A stretch of 64,000 nucleotides of DNA from Topomyia yanbarensis (GCF_030247195.1 NC_080671.1:84256370-84320369); one strand, 5' to 3'; positions 27,481-39,599 are shown, numbered from the stretch's first letter. Program-made: numbers and translations. Notes: generated by a model from the letters alone, not told the origin.

Positions 27481-29441
27481 AGAAACATGTAGGTCAAAAT
27501 ACGTCTGTATGGTAATTACCGAAGATTTGAAAATTAAAAAAAAAATGTGTAATACAAAAGATGATAAAGTTTTTTTTACTGTCCACGTTGCTAACTACTG
27601 TAAAATAAACAAAACACTATGAATCGATTGAACCACGATTGTCCAAAAATCCATGATCAGTGTACTCACAGAAAGTTACGCATCCATTTGAAACCTACCA
27701 TAATAATGATATTAAATTCTCCGGCGGCTTTCTCTATAGTTCGACGAAAATGTTCAAAAATTCATAAAATCGTCTATAAACTCATTCAAGCTAATAATCG
27801 ATGACCGCCTGACGGTATGGTATGGGTTTGGCCACACCTGTCTATCATTCGAAGCGTCGCCCGTCTGACGAAATTGGTAGGGATCGATTATAATAAGACA
27901 TGACTAGAGACAGGCGGTCGTCCCAACCGCAAACAGTTCTATCAAAATTGAACAATTTTCTTATTTTTTGTTCCTCATCCTGTTGCAATCTATACAGCAC
28001 ATATAGATATAAGCTAGTGCTTCGATTGATCAGTAAAGTAAGAAACCACAAACACAGGTTTTTTGTCGACTTTAAACGACTGATACAAAAACGAATATAA
28101 ATATAATAATAAATATGAATCAATACGATTTCCATCTTCACCCTCCGTGTGTAAGCGTTGATGACAATAGCGAACTTTATGAGCATGGCCATCACGTTCA
28201 CGAAGAAGAAAAAAACCAAACTATGGGGGCACCGAACCGCTTTTGAACATGCGACGTCGGCATAAAAACTATCGAAAAACGAACACGACTAGAACTACGT
28301 TAGTCCATTAGATAATGACACAAGGTGAGTATCGTTTTACCAACCGACACCATGTGACCTCCAATCTTTGACTAACTTCATTTTCAGCCATAATTTAGAA
28401 ATGGGAACTTGATGACCGCCTACTAACCACCGCTTAGGGGTGGTATTGGCAATAACAATAATCATCACAATATATCTTACTCTCGGCAACTTCTAACCAA
28501 CAGACGCTTATGGACGTCTGCGCCGAATAGGTAGAATCAATTGGATGAGTTCACCAACAACGGCTAGAGAGATCGCTGAGTAATGTCCTGGAATGGCTTT
28601 TCAAAATTTGTTTCCTATGCTAAATTGAACATGCAGCTGATATACAGTCTTTCTATGTTGATAAGAACGTATCAATCGAGCATTGGCAACGTTCAACCGT
28701 GACTTCATAACCATGACCTATAAGTGGTGAATTAAATAAAGCTACAGAAAACTTGATCTGATTACTAACAGGAAACTTGAACGTTACTTACACAATTAGC
28801 TTGGTTTGGTAGATCACAATGCTATGCCGAAATAATTTCCATATTATCAAAAACGGTAAGATTATGTATACTAGTATCGCTCCTGGTCTGGCAATTCAAA
28901 GAGTAAGGCGCTGGACTCATAAGCCACTTGTCGTATGTTCGAGCTCCAGCCGGAGAGGACTCCTAACGGTCAGCTAAGAGAAGAGATGACAACTGGCTTC
29001 TTGCTCTTCCTAATCTTCCCTACTCGTCCCTACCGAAAATCTAATGATCACAAGTGAATATTGTTTACCAGATTCCTTTTGCATTGTTATAAAAAATTGC
29101 TAATCGCAGATCGTAACTAAACGAAGTACATGTATTTACAAATTCTTCTGCATCCAAGAAATTGTATTTTTATTGATGTCTTTGCTAACAATATACATAG
29201 CTATATCGTCATTCACGATATTTATTTAATATTAATTTACATCAAATGTTGATTTTCTTGAAAAGTACCCACAATAGATCTAGCATTACTGTTATTTTGT
29301 GTACTCATGATCCTTTTGTAATATTTACAAAACTCTTGATTAATAAAACGACCGATCAGGAGCCGATTTAAAATTGAGGTTAGGACTGGATCAAACCGCA
29401 ATTGTCTGCAGTTCTCTTAGGTAGTCAGTAGGATCGTATCC
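27481..29441. other. Unassigned DNA
   Basis: No gene recognised. At 28895-28985 a stretch with a B-box-like GTTCGAGCTCC may be an old tRNA-derived SINE head. Intron-like signals (AAGGTGAGTATC at 28323, TTTTCAG at 28388) occur without coding sequence. Confidence 0.3.
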
Positions 29442-29899
29442 CTGCTGGCTAGGGTTGCCACCCCTCCGGGTTTGGCCCGGAGACTCCGGTTTTCGGAAGC
29501 GATCTCCGGGGCTCCGGGTTTTACATCAATTTCTCCGGGTTTGCTGGGAAGAAGCATAATTTCATTTTTTTTTTTGAATTGCACTTTACACTTTTTTTTG
29601 GAAAATATTTAAAAAGTCTACGTTAACTATTACTCTGGTTCAGATTTATTTTGCCCGAGTAATCCTTCATTTCAAGGTGGCGAAGATGAGTTCACCAAAT
29701 ATTGCAGATTTCTTCCACAAAGCAATGAAAATGAAAAATAAATACAAATCAAGGAAAGTAATATTTCGCTATATGCTACAATTGAAATGTTGCATCCCAC
29801 TAAGTCGTTCACAATAATCTGAAAAAGTTATTTTGCAGCAATTTTACCAAATCAATTCACTGTTGGTGGTGCTTATAACCAGCTGCACCACGCTATGAC

Positions 29900-30316
29900 C
29901 ACAGAGAACAGACGTTCATCTTCAGCATTCAACTTGTGTAAAATCTCTAACGGTTTCGAAGGTAGTTTGGATATCTAAACCAGGTGCGCTACTGTCGTCA
30001 TGTTTTTTTGTGGCTGAGTTCGACAGAATTGACAGCGGTTATTCCTCTACCCAGTCAAACTAGTCCGGAACCGATTCGGACTTCCAGCATAAATTCCAGC
30101 TCAAATGCGTCAACCGATAGAGTCGGAATCGGTTGTTTTCTTTGAGCTAGATTCCATGCTGAATCCATCCAGGATTTCGAACCGGTTCCGGAATCGTTTT
30201 GACGGATAGTTGGGATAGGTTGGTGTGGCGTCGCTAGTGTTTTTCGTATATTAATTCAAATGTTTACACACGTTTTTTAAATATTTTTGCTCGATCATGG
30301 ATGTCTGTTCTCTGTG
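29900..30316. mobile_element. 417-bp MITE with 7-bp target duplication, nested in the hAT-like element
   Basis: The ends CACAGAGAACAGACG and, reversed, CACAGAGAACAGACAT are TIRs. Flanks CTATGAC (29893-29899 and 30317-30323) are a perfect 7-bp target duplication. A second full copy is at 55203-55620. The interior includes paired inverted words such as GGAACCG and CGGTTCC. Confidence 0.92.
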
Positions 30317-30755
30317 CTATGACATTTATTTGTTCTAATCCAACTGACTAGGTCAACATCAATCGAGTTCTTCCGGTGTTGTTGCCACTCCTTCGGCGAC
30401 CCTTAAATGTTGGTTAGGTAGGTGAGCTTTGTGCCTTAGTTGCGATCTCTGGTGATGAATAACCTACACCACATAGTGCTTTCCATGTAATGCCGCAGGC
30501 CTGCTAAAGGTAGTTATGGAGGAGAGCAATGCTCGTTCGACTTATCCTCCACAGCGAGAGTAGCTGGTGCTTTTATATTCCTGGCACTTAGTCGGGGAAG
30601 TAAAATACCACACCATATTAAACAGACAAAACCGTTCTCAAACGTGAAAAATTTACAGCTTTATTTTAACGTAGAAATAAAAAGCTATTAAAGTGGTCTA
30701 AAATGCCGCGCTATCGCTTTGATTTCAATTTCTGTCTTGTTTTACTTAAAATCCA

Positions 30756-30776
30756 CCCCCCCCCCCCCCCCCCCCC
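30756..30776. repeat. Poly-C run (21 C)
   Basis: A homopolymer within the hAT-like element; length may be unreliable in the assembly. Confidence 0.9.
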
Positions 30777-31169
30777 GCGGCGGTCAGTGAAAATCTCCGG
30801 GTCAAAATATACCCAGAGGTGGCAACCCTACTGCTGGCTCTGAAGGAAGTTTAGCGGTTTTTGTAATCGGGTGGTACATGTAACTTACGACCCACAAAAT
30901 GATATTTCTACGTTGCGTTGTGACGAAGATTTTGCCGGATTGGCAACCAATGATCCGGGAATGCACACTGACTTCATCATGCTTTACTGCACATTACCGG
31001 CCGCCCACCATCTCCATAGTTCACGGGGAAGGATTAAGAATAGGGTAGACTAGAAGCATCTGTGAGCTATAGCTTGTTATCTAGTTATTCATTAAACACA
31101 CGGTTGAAAATGTGTGTGATTACAATTGATAGACTATTCTAAGAAGCATTAGCGTAGGGCTTTCCGTAG

Positions 31170-31222
31170 CGTGTATTCAGTGGCGTAGTAGCGGGGGGGG
31201 GGTATTCAGTGGCGTAGTAGCG
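31170..31222. repeat. Two-copy tandem duplication
   Basis: TATTCAGTGGCGTAGTAGCG occurs twice in direct tandem with a G-run between the copies. Confidence 0.8.
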
Positions 31223-31319
31223 GAGAGCTAAACGGCTCCTGGTATAGTGACAACACTGGGAGCTTATTGGTTCACGAAACAGATATCAGTACCGAGAGAA
31301 ATTCCGCCACATTCTGTAG

Positions 31320-33200
31320 TCCTTGACTGACGGCGAACACGGACTGGTGAGTTCGCGAGAAGTATCCCATAGCGACCACCAGGCGATTCGCTTCCAATGG
31401 AACTCTGCTGCAGCACAGAGAAGGACAACCGTCAAGCTAAAGTGGAATACGAAAGTCTTTAAGAAAAACTTCTTTTTTGGGTCACTTCGGCGAACAGCGG
31501 AGTCAAGTACGTTGATGCGGCTGATGTAACAAAAAGGATTGTGACTGCTTGTGATGTTACAATGCCACGAAAACTGGAGCTATGTAGTAGATGGCGTGCA
31601 GCTTACTGGTTAAATAAGTAGCTCAGTATGCTACACGCTGGTTGTCTTAGAGCCAGAAGGCGGGCTCAGAGAGCAGGATCGGAGAGTGACAGAGGAGCGT
31701 AAGTGACGTTTCGAGAAGCTAGGGACGCTTTAAGGTTGGACAGAGAAAGGGTAAAATTCGCAAACGAAAAAAGCAGCTTTTTTCCACACCGTATGTTAGA
31801 TCTGCATAAAAATCAACCAGCAGTACTGTAACAACATTCTACATACGCAGATTGATTTTTATGAAGATCTGACATACGGTGTGGAAAAAAACTGCTTTTT
31901 TCGATTGCGAATTTTGCGCATTCTCTGTCCAACCTTAAAATGGGAGATCAAGCTTAGCAAGCCAGTTTGCCATAAGTAGTTGTGCTGCGAAGTAGACGCC
32001 ACTCCCTGGGGGACGCGTACTGAGTCGTCATGACGAAGGGCCCGTCGATACCAGCTGAAATATGCCCGGGTAAGCAAAAGATAATCGTTGAGGGTTTCTT
32101 CCCGAAGCACGATTCAAATACCTGGTCACCAACACCGTACGGAGAAGAAGAAGGGGCAAACACAGCCGAGTGGCAAGCAACTAACGACGAGCTCAAAAAA
32201 GCGTCGATGCGACTAAAATCAAAGAAAGCCCCCGGTCCGGATGGAATACCAAACGTGGCGCTGAAAGCAGCGATCCTGGCATATCTGAAATGTTCAGGAT
32301 GCTACTGCAGAAGTGTTTAGATGACGGCAATTTCCCCAAAATGTGGATGGTACAGAAGCTGGTGTTGCTGCCAAAGTTAGGGAACTCACTGGGCCATCCA
32401 GCCTCGTATAGGCCAATGTCGCAGCGCTGCACAGAAAAATGAGCCAGATCCTGAAGAGCTTCCAGAGTAGAGTGCTGCTGTACGAGACGAACGAAGGGCA
32501 GTAGTCAATGCGAGTCGCAGTTGGCGTTCCTCAGGGTTCCATTCTCGGTCCAACTCTTTGGAACGGGATGTACGATGGGGTCCTAACACTGCGGCTGCCG
32601 GGGAAAGTGAAAATTGTGCGTTTCGCGGACGACGTGACACCAACAGTTATGATTGAGACACTTGGAGAAGTGGAGGTGTCGGTGACAATAAACGCGAGCT
32701 GGATGAACGGGGTCAAGCTGCAAATAGCTCACCACAAGACGGATGTGTTGTTGGCCAGCAACTGCAAAGCGGTTCAGCGGATACGATCACCAGGCACGTG
32801 ATTGCACCGAAGCGTGCACTGAAGCAATTGGCAGTAATAATCGACGACCGATTGAGCTTTAACAACCACGTTGATTACACCTGCGAAAAGTCGGTCTGTT
32901 ATCTAGTGTTTCGTCAACGATACTGCGATATGGGGTTCACCAGGTGAACCGCTGAGCACCAGGCTGAACCGCGAAAAGCTGAACAGGACGTTCCGGCTGG
33001 TGGTCGTACGATTGCGTACAGAATAATATCTTCGGAGGCAGTATGTGTTGTCGCCGAGAGGATCCCCATCTGCATCGCTCTGGCAGAGGATATCAAGTGC
33101 TACAATCATTCAAACGCCAGAAACGTGAGAAAGATGATGAGAATCGATTCGATTGTGACGTGGCAACAGGAATGGGACAATATAGCGTCGTAAAGACGTG
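31320..33200 (+). pseudogene. R1-like LINE ORF2 fragment: endonuclease end, reverse transcriptase, C-terminus
   Basis: It begins in the endonuclease C-terminus with SHSDHQAIRFQW (the SDH active-site motif is kept). The linker has TMPRKLELCSRWRAAYW and LSMLHAGCLRARRRAQRA. The reverse transcriptase has KKAPGPDGIPNVALKAAILA near 32225. After a gap that removes the fingers and palm start, it continues GVPQGSILGPTLWNGMYDGV and FADDVT (catalytic FADD kept, about 32625). The end resembles the R1 C-terminus (RIDSIVTWQQEWDN near 33140). It is 5'-truncated, with many stops, an internal deletion near 32410 and an inverted duplication at 31730-31938. R1 clade by motif wording; not in rDNA here. Confidence 0.85.
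31730..31938. repeat. Inverted duplication (hairpin) inside the R1-like LINE
   Basis: The left arm at about 31730-31815 (TTTAAGGTTGGACAGAG through CCACACCGTATGT) is repeated in reverse at about 31852-31938 with few differences. The spacer is about 36 bp. The left arm is coding sequence of the LINE, so the right arm is a local inverted copy. Confidence 0.85.
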
Positions 33201-33560
33201 GAACAGAGTTATGATGTAGATCATTACCGTTTTAAGGCGGAAACGGCGTGATGAACATCGATCAGCAGTTTCGGAGAACAATCACTGCCAGGGAGCTCCG
33301 CAGGAATAAGCTAGATTCACTGCCGAGGACTAGACGAGTAGACTGCAACAGAGCATCAAGTATAGGCCGTCGAATCGCCAGCGAACCGGACGCCACGCTC
33401 CATCTGGAATTGCTAAGCCGACCACGGAACCTCACCGGTTAGCCCGATAGAAATATAGCGAAAGTCAAAGAAGAATCGGTATTGGGAGAACTTATTTCGC
33501 CAGGAAACTCTCCATCAGCGCTGGGGACTAGACTGAGTAGACCGCGACGAGAAATATTGC
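33201..33560 (+). mobile_element. Probable 3' tail of the R1-like LINE
   Basis: GC-richer sequence continues the element with the composition of R1-like 3' regions. No poly-A or target duplication was located, so the end is a guess. Confidence 0.4.
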
Positions 33561-34379
33561 ATCTTGCTACGCGTTGGCTTGCTGGCCAAAAAATGCTCAA
33601 TTTCAAAATGTCTCATCAGCAAAAATAACTTCTTCTCTTACGGGACATCGTAAGTAAGGAGTCGTTTAGCGTGTTTACAAACAGTTTTTCCAAATTTGGA
33701 CTACGACCAGCGTCAGCCTGGTGCGTTGGTGCGAGACGAAGCCGAAACGCAAAGCCCTAAGCTGGGTTACAATATATGTCGAATTGTCTTTTATACCTAG
33801 GGCAATCGTCATTTTCTCTTACATAAACAAATATTTAATTTATTTTTTGTTCAAATAATTAATTTCAAATGCTTGTTGTAATATGTTAGCTACAGAAATC
33901 GTGTCTCAAATAAATATTTTATGTAAACATCGCGTACGTAATATGTATTTCTAGATGCATTGTTTCCTCGCTAGATGAAATCTGCAGATCACACCAAAAG
34001 GATAAACGTGTGATCGCCACTCACCGGGTATGATTTTGCCATTTTGGCCAAGTTGATCTACGAATGTGGAAAATACATCCCTCATGACTTCTCAAAATTA
34101 TGCAGCACGACAGTGGCTTTTATGACGTTTTTTTGCAGCAGTCGGCTGAAAAAAGCGCTATGAATCCTCCAGCGAGTTACCACAATCCTAACAGTATTTT
34201 CAATTGCTCTGCGCGCTCTGGAAAGTCTGTGGTTGAATCTTTCTTAAATTGCGTCCAAAGTTCTGCCAGGATAAGATCGCATTAAAGTTTTTTTTAGCTG
34301 CATCTCTTACTATGAAATAGGGGATCACTTTCCCCATTGGATAGTGCAACTGGATGTAATAGCCCTAGTAGCCCGTGTA
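33561..34379. other. Unassigned DNA
   Basis: No gene or bounded repeat seen; a 61-codon frame at 34100-34285 has no recognisable content. Confidence 0.3.
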
Positions 34380-34380
34380 G

Positions 34381-34652
34381 TAATAACTATAATAAATAAG
34401 ACAAGAAATTGATTTATATTAATAAGATTTTGAATAACTAATCATTTAGGTAAAAATCCTAAAAATGGGGGTAATCCACCAAGAGATAATAAATTAATAA
34501 ATAAAAAGAAATTAATGGATTTATTATATTAAAATTAAAAATTTGATTAAAATGAAACAATTTAAAATTATTAAATATTAATAAAATTGATATTAATATA
34601 AAAGAATAAATAAAAAAATATCTTAATCATAATAATTCATTATTTATTGTTT
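34381..34652 (-). pseudogene. nad2: Nuclear mitochondrial insertion (NUMT): nad2 fragment
   Basis: Read on the minus strand in the invertebrate mitochondrial code (TGA as Trp, ATA as Met) the stretch is fully open and gives [11 protein letters not shown], then [20 protein letters not shown], which is NADH dehydrogenase subunit 2 of insect mitochondria. In the nuclear code it has internal stops. The AT content is about 80 percent or more, unlike the flanks, and the change is abrupt at both ends. The fragment covers roughly the middle to late part of ND2 (about 90 codons). Because the frame is intact apart from the code, the transfer is probably fairly recent. No flanking duplication was found. 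Confidence 0.93.
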
Positions 34653-35869
34653 ATCGATGTCCAAAAATACAGGCCCGGCTTGCGTTTTAACGCTAGGATT
34701 TTAGCTTGCCTTCACAAGGGGTAAGATTATGTCTTCGGCAAAGTTATAGAGCAGGATATTGCCAACAACTTTGCTGAAGACACAAACTCTATCTTTAACA
34801 TCTACAACATTATTCCTTAATGTTTGTGGATTACCTCTTGAAAGCTCATTAGTATAACTTTTTAAATATCATCCTACCAAGTTGAGTATGTTCCGTAAAA
34901 ATGTTTGAATTATCAAAATGGACAACTTTCTATATTACATTTGCTGACCTCGTGTATTTTCAAAATAATCGGCAATTTTTTAAAAATATATTATTTCAAA
35001 TTGTGATTGGGTGTTTACCCTCCCCTAGGTTTGACGGTATTGTAAACAAAGCCTATTTTGTGCATCAGTGCTAAAGAACTTCTGACAGGAAAATACTTTA
35101 AGATGGTTCTTGCATTACGCCTCGATAGTGGTGCATCTAGGAGACCGAGAGGGATTATGGGCCATTTTTATGTTTTGTGTTTTTTCATACTTTGCATCAT
35201 CTCAAACGAAAGATCAACCATTAAAGAAACGTTAAAGTAAAAGCGAATTATGATTATGTAGTCTTTAGGACTAGTGTACAATCGTTATGTGCTAGTCGTA
35301 TGTCTATATGTGTATGTGTTCGTCTGAGTATTTGCGACAGCTGTATCAGGGAATATATGCAGAACTGGCGTATATGATAGAATAGTGGGTGATTTATTGA
35401 CTCGAGTGATTTTTTTTCCTTCCTAGGATTCATTGGTCACTTTTTCCGGTATTCAATTCAATTCGATTTAATTAATTCCGGTAGATCAGATTGGATGAAT
35501 TAAGGTACGATTAGTTTAGCGACGCACGTGAATCATCCATTCCCTGTTAGCATAGTATGACAAAATTTTAATAGAATGCAATTGTCGTTAATGACAAATA
35601 AATATCATTTTCTGTCATTGAAGCGAGTTCGAGTAGTTCTTCTTATACACTAGTCTTCTTTTGCTGTACTTTTAAAGGTTGGCTTTTCCACTCATATGTA
35701 CAAAAAATAATATCGGTCAATTTATACACTTCTACTTAATCTCATTGCATCTTTTTCATAATTATTTGGCATGTTATTTTTCCTGTTTAACTATATCTTA
35801 AATTGGGTTCATACTAACACTCATTATCACAATCAATTGCATATTCTCTCATATGCACGCACTATCTCT
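34653..35869. other. Unassigned DNA
   Basis: AT-rich; a 60-codon frame at 35058-35240 ends in a hydrophobic stretch but has no family resemblance I can name. Confidence 0.3.
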
Positions 35870-36627
35870 CTCATTCCAAATGTACAAACGCTCGTGGCTT
35901 TCGCGATAGCACAAACCTGGTTACAAACGCGAACATGCAATTGCAGTCATCCACACATACTTACTCCCGGTATCTCGTAAACATTAAAACTCCCGGGTGA
36001 TTAAGTGAACGCTTTTGCACTTATATATTTACAAACACGATACGAAGCATTAACCCACCGCTCGCGCGATCATGAACCGGTCATGTCCGGAAGTCTCTAC
36101 TCTCGGCCCTAGCAACCTAGACTCATGCCTTCAGGACCAATCAAAAAATGTCGCTCATATCTATTAAACAACACGTTCAATGGCGACATGACCGGGAACT
36201 CTAGTAATATGGGGGAACTTTCTTCTAGTATCTGGACCGTACACTGAAAATGAAGCATCAGATTATCGGTTCGCGTCATCATTCAAAAACACACGCGAAT
36301 ATGCGAATAACCACACGATTATAAAAAATACGACAAATACGTTAACATACAAACGCTAAGCTTCGTCCACGCACAACTGGGCCGCGATCTCACAAACATG
36401 AAAACACCCTTGTAATAAAGTTAATGTTTTAGCACTTATAAACTCATAAACACGGTCCCACGGGCTGACTCACAAATACATGTGCACGCGCGATCATGAA
36501 TCGGTCACGTCCGAAAGTTCCTACCCTTGGCCCTAGTAGCATAGGCACATACCTTCAGTTGGTTCAAGAAAATGACATTCATATCCGCTAAACACCACGT
36601 CCCATGGCAACATGACCGTGAACCCTA

Positions 36628-36952
36628 CACTGATAAAAATCGAAACGTAAATTCTATTTGATTCAAACACTTAAAATACATATGACGAAGAAATGCTAAT
36701 GTTGTCAAGCGCACACATACTTCTATGTGTCAACTGTACAAACTATGTATGCACGCACATAAAATATATGTTCGTATTGTTATAGAATCGGGTTTTATGT
36801 GCCTTATAGTTATAAAATGTGAATGCAAGATTAATATTTCTGGTAAATACAGACATTAGGTTTATGAGGCAAATAGTGTCTATACGCCACCGCTATTTGC
36901 AAAAATTTATTTGTAAAATTTATAGATATTGCATATACATTTTTTATCCGTG
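36628..36952. mobile_element. 325-bp MITE, TA target, inside a tandem unit
   Basis: TIRs CACTGATAAAAA and, reversed, CACGGATAAAAA. It is flanked by TA at 36626-36627 and 36953-36954. The neighbouring unit near 36203 (AACTCTAGTAATATGG) shows the uninterrupted target, where this unit reads AACCCTA, element, TAGTGATATGG. Tc1/mariner-type insertion inferred. Confidence 0.85.
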
Positions 36953-37224
36953 TAGTGATATGGCAAATCTCACTTTCTCATAACATTCAGTAAGCTTACA
37001 TACAAACGCTTAAGACGTTCGCGATCATCCACGCACGCCAAAGCCGCGATTTCGCAAGCATGAAAACATTCCGGCGATTGAGTTAATGTTTTGGCACTAA
37101 TAAACTTATAAACGCAGTCACGAGCGGCAGCCTACAAAACGCCAATGTTCATGTGAGAATGAATCGGTTGCATCCGGAAGTCCCTACGCCTTCAGTTAGA
37201 CGAATCAGAAAAAATGACGCTCAT

Positions 37225-38960
37225 ATTTACTAGACAACAAAGCTGAATAAAACTTTCGCTGAACTATTTAAACATTAACAGTTTATTCAGCCTATTTAAA
37301 ATCCAGTAGTCGCCAGTTCCAACTAGGGTGAACTATACTGCTAATAAATGTAATAGCGACAATATTAAAGCTTTTATTCAACCATCTTAATTAGACTGAA
37401 TTGCGAGTTGAATAAACGATGCTGTTACTAATAGTATTACCTTTAATCATTATGCTGCACTACATGTCTTCAAGAGGTTGTTTCTACCTTTACATTTGCC
37501 GTTATACCACCTTTGACTTTTAGCTGAATTATGTGTTTAACAAAGGTAATTGTAACTACTACAAAAATTGACGCGATTAGCAAATCATGAGGAATGGCAA
37601 CCGACCTGGGTTCGAGTCCCAATACACACACAATATTTTTTTACTATTATGTGAAGGATTTTTTTATTATTTCGGTATATTCCAATTGAGATGTTTTGCA
37701 TATATTAAGGAGTTAAGGAGCAATAGATCAATAAATGAATAAAGAAATAAAGAAAGTTGATTTAGTTTTTTATATCTACTGAGTTTTCACCACGGGAAAT
37801 ACACGATTTACAGTTTTTCAATGTACAAGCTTACCAAATCACACGCGCCCTCGTTTATGTAAATTTACCTTTTAATTCGAAACGGTCTGTTTACTTGTGA
37901 AACATGAATATTCTCATATTGAACACAAGAGAAACTTTTTGTTCCAACGTTGCTATAAATTTTAGACACCAGCATTGTTACCATGATTTTTTTTCTATCC
38001 ATCGACTTGCAAACAAAGGTACAATGAAATGATTATTCACGCTGGCGAACTTAATTGATATAAATAAATAAACTATTGAATTCGAACAGCGACTTCCGCA
38101 CAATGGAAAGAAAGCCATTTGGCAGGGAGTGGTAAATAAATTGAGGAGATTGCCACCTTAGAATTATAAATGACTTCAATCCATCATTCAGTTACCACCA
38201 CTTTCATATAACACCCATTTTTACTTATCTAAATGTTTTGTGACAACCATAAATCCTCACGTTGGAAACAAAAACGACTATAATCATCATTTTTGAAATA
38301 AATAAATTATCTAATTTAAAATTCCCGAATGTTCTAAAAATTATTAAATAAAAAAAAATCGAAATAAAAAAATTATCGTAAGTTGGGATTAGAACCCAAG
38401 CCAACTAGGTTCACTCAAATCTATAGAAGGCTACTGTAGCCTTTGTACAGACTCTATTCAGCAGCCTAGACTTGTCGGTACATCGGTGAAATCTTAAGCA
38501 TTCGATGTATGCAAGATTGGTGCAGACAGTAAGGTAAGTGCTTAGTATTCAACAGGTTGCTGGTTCGGATCCAGGTACGTGATATGATATCCAACAAGGT
38601 AATACAATTTTTCTCTAACTGTAACGTAACACTAATAAAAGAATATGGCTTCCAAAGAGATTGATGGCGTGTGTAACTTGAAATAAATGTCTTTTTTAAC
38701 AATTTTCCTATAATAATTCTCTCAGCTGAATAGCGATATCGAAAAGGTTTATTGATAAAGCTGAACTGTGGTTTTCTTCAGGCTGTATACGTGCTGAAGA
38801 TTTGTTTCATGTGTCTTAATCAGACAAGCTGAATAAATTCTCCAAATCCCGGATGTTTAAGGGTGGAATAAACGATATATGATTACACGTATACTTCCAA
38901 TGTTCAGCTAGAGCTGAATAAAGCAACTGTTAAAACGTTTATAAAACCACGAAATGTTTA
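37225..38960. mobile_element. 1.7-kb insertion with terminal GCTGAATAAA words and tRNA-like boxes
   Basis: It splits a tandem unit. AGCTGAATAAA or its complement occurs near both ends (37229, 37287, 38827, 38910). Inside are three B-box-like sequences: GGTTCGAGTCC (about 37609), GGTTCTAATCC on the minus strand (about 38387), and GGTTCGGATCC (about 38562), so it may hold SINE fragments or be a composite. No protein was recognised. Ends are approximate. Confidence 0.5.
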
Positions 38961-39599
38961 TTGGGAATGGCGACATAACCGGGAACTCCAGTGACATACA
39001 TGAGAGAACTCACTCTCTTCTAGAACCTCAACTGTACACTAAAAAATAAGCATCAGATTCGCGGTCCATGATTACAAGCGAATGTGCGAATGGACACACG
39101 GTCATAAAATCGAATTTGTAAACGCGAAGTTAGATACACACTGGCACACGCGACATACAAACGTTCTCGCGACATACAAACGTTCTCGCGACATACAAAA
39201 GCCACACATTAACAAACAAACGCCCGAGCCCTTCGCGATAATACACAAAGACGAAAATGCAATCGCGATCATCCACGCACAACTACGCCCAAGGTTTCTC
39301 AAGCACTAGAATACCCCACCGTACACGCAATATCACAATCAGAACGACGACTTGCTGCGATTGGCCTTAAGCAGCGCTTTAGTGGTTGACATTTTCCGTC
39401 TCGTCTGCAATTGTAGTGAGTGATTCTGACGGGGAGTCCTTCCGAGAACCCAGTTTTACAGTTCCAGTAGGATAACTCTCGAAAAAAATGGTCATTGGTT
39501 GTTTATGTTGAAATGACTGTGTCAATAATGTTTTCGGAGTTTTTATCAAAAATAGCAATATTTGTCATTTACTGCTATGATTTTAGTGATTATTCCGAA

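Larger units (their letters stand above)
29450..30830. mobile_element. hAT-like non-autonomous element, 1381 bp
   Basis: The ends are TAGGGTTGCCACCCCTCCGG and, reversed, TAGGGTTGCCACCTCTGGG. A perfect 8-bp target duplication CTGCTGGC flanks it (29442-29449 and 30831-30838). CTCCGGG words cluster near both ends. It contains a complete nested MITE (29900-30316) and a run of 21 C. No transposase frame is seen. A shorter family member lies at 23047-23507. Confidence 0.9.
35870..39320. repeat. Tandem array of a repeat of about 650 bp, at least four units
   Basis: Four blocks share the same order of words: ACATACAAACG; CATCCACGCAC; CGCGATCTCACAAACATGAA; GTTAATGTTTTAGCACTTA; GATCATGAATCGGTCA with GTCCG; ACCTTCAGTTGG; GGCGACATGACCGGGAACTC. 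Unit starts are near 35880, 36345, 37000 and 39140. One unit carries a 325-bp MITE (36628-36952), and another is split by about 1.7 kb (37225-38960). No coding potential. Confidence 0.75.

Noticed and set aside
28320..28400. GTGAGT and TTTTCAG signals suggesting a small intron
   Set aside because: The flanking exons would have no meaningful reading frame; such signals occur by chance.
35870..39320. CRISPR-like or prokaryotic array
   Set aside because: The units are about 650 bp, diverged, and in a eukaryotic genome; there are no short regular direct repeats with spacers.
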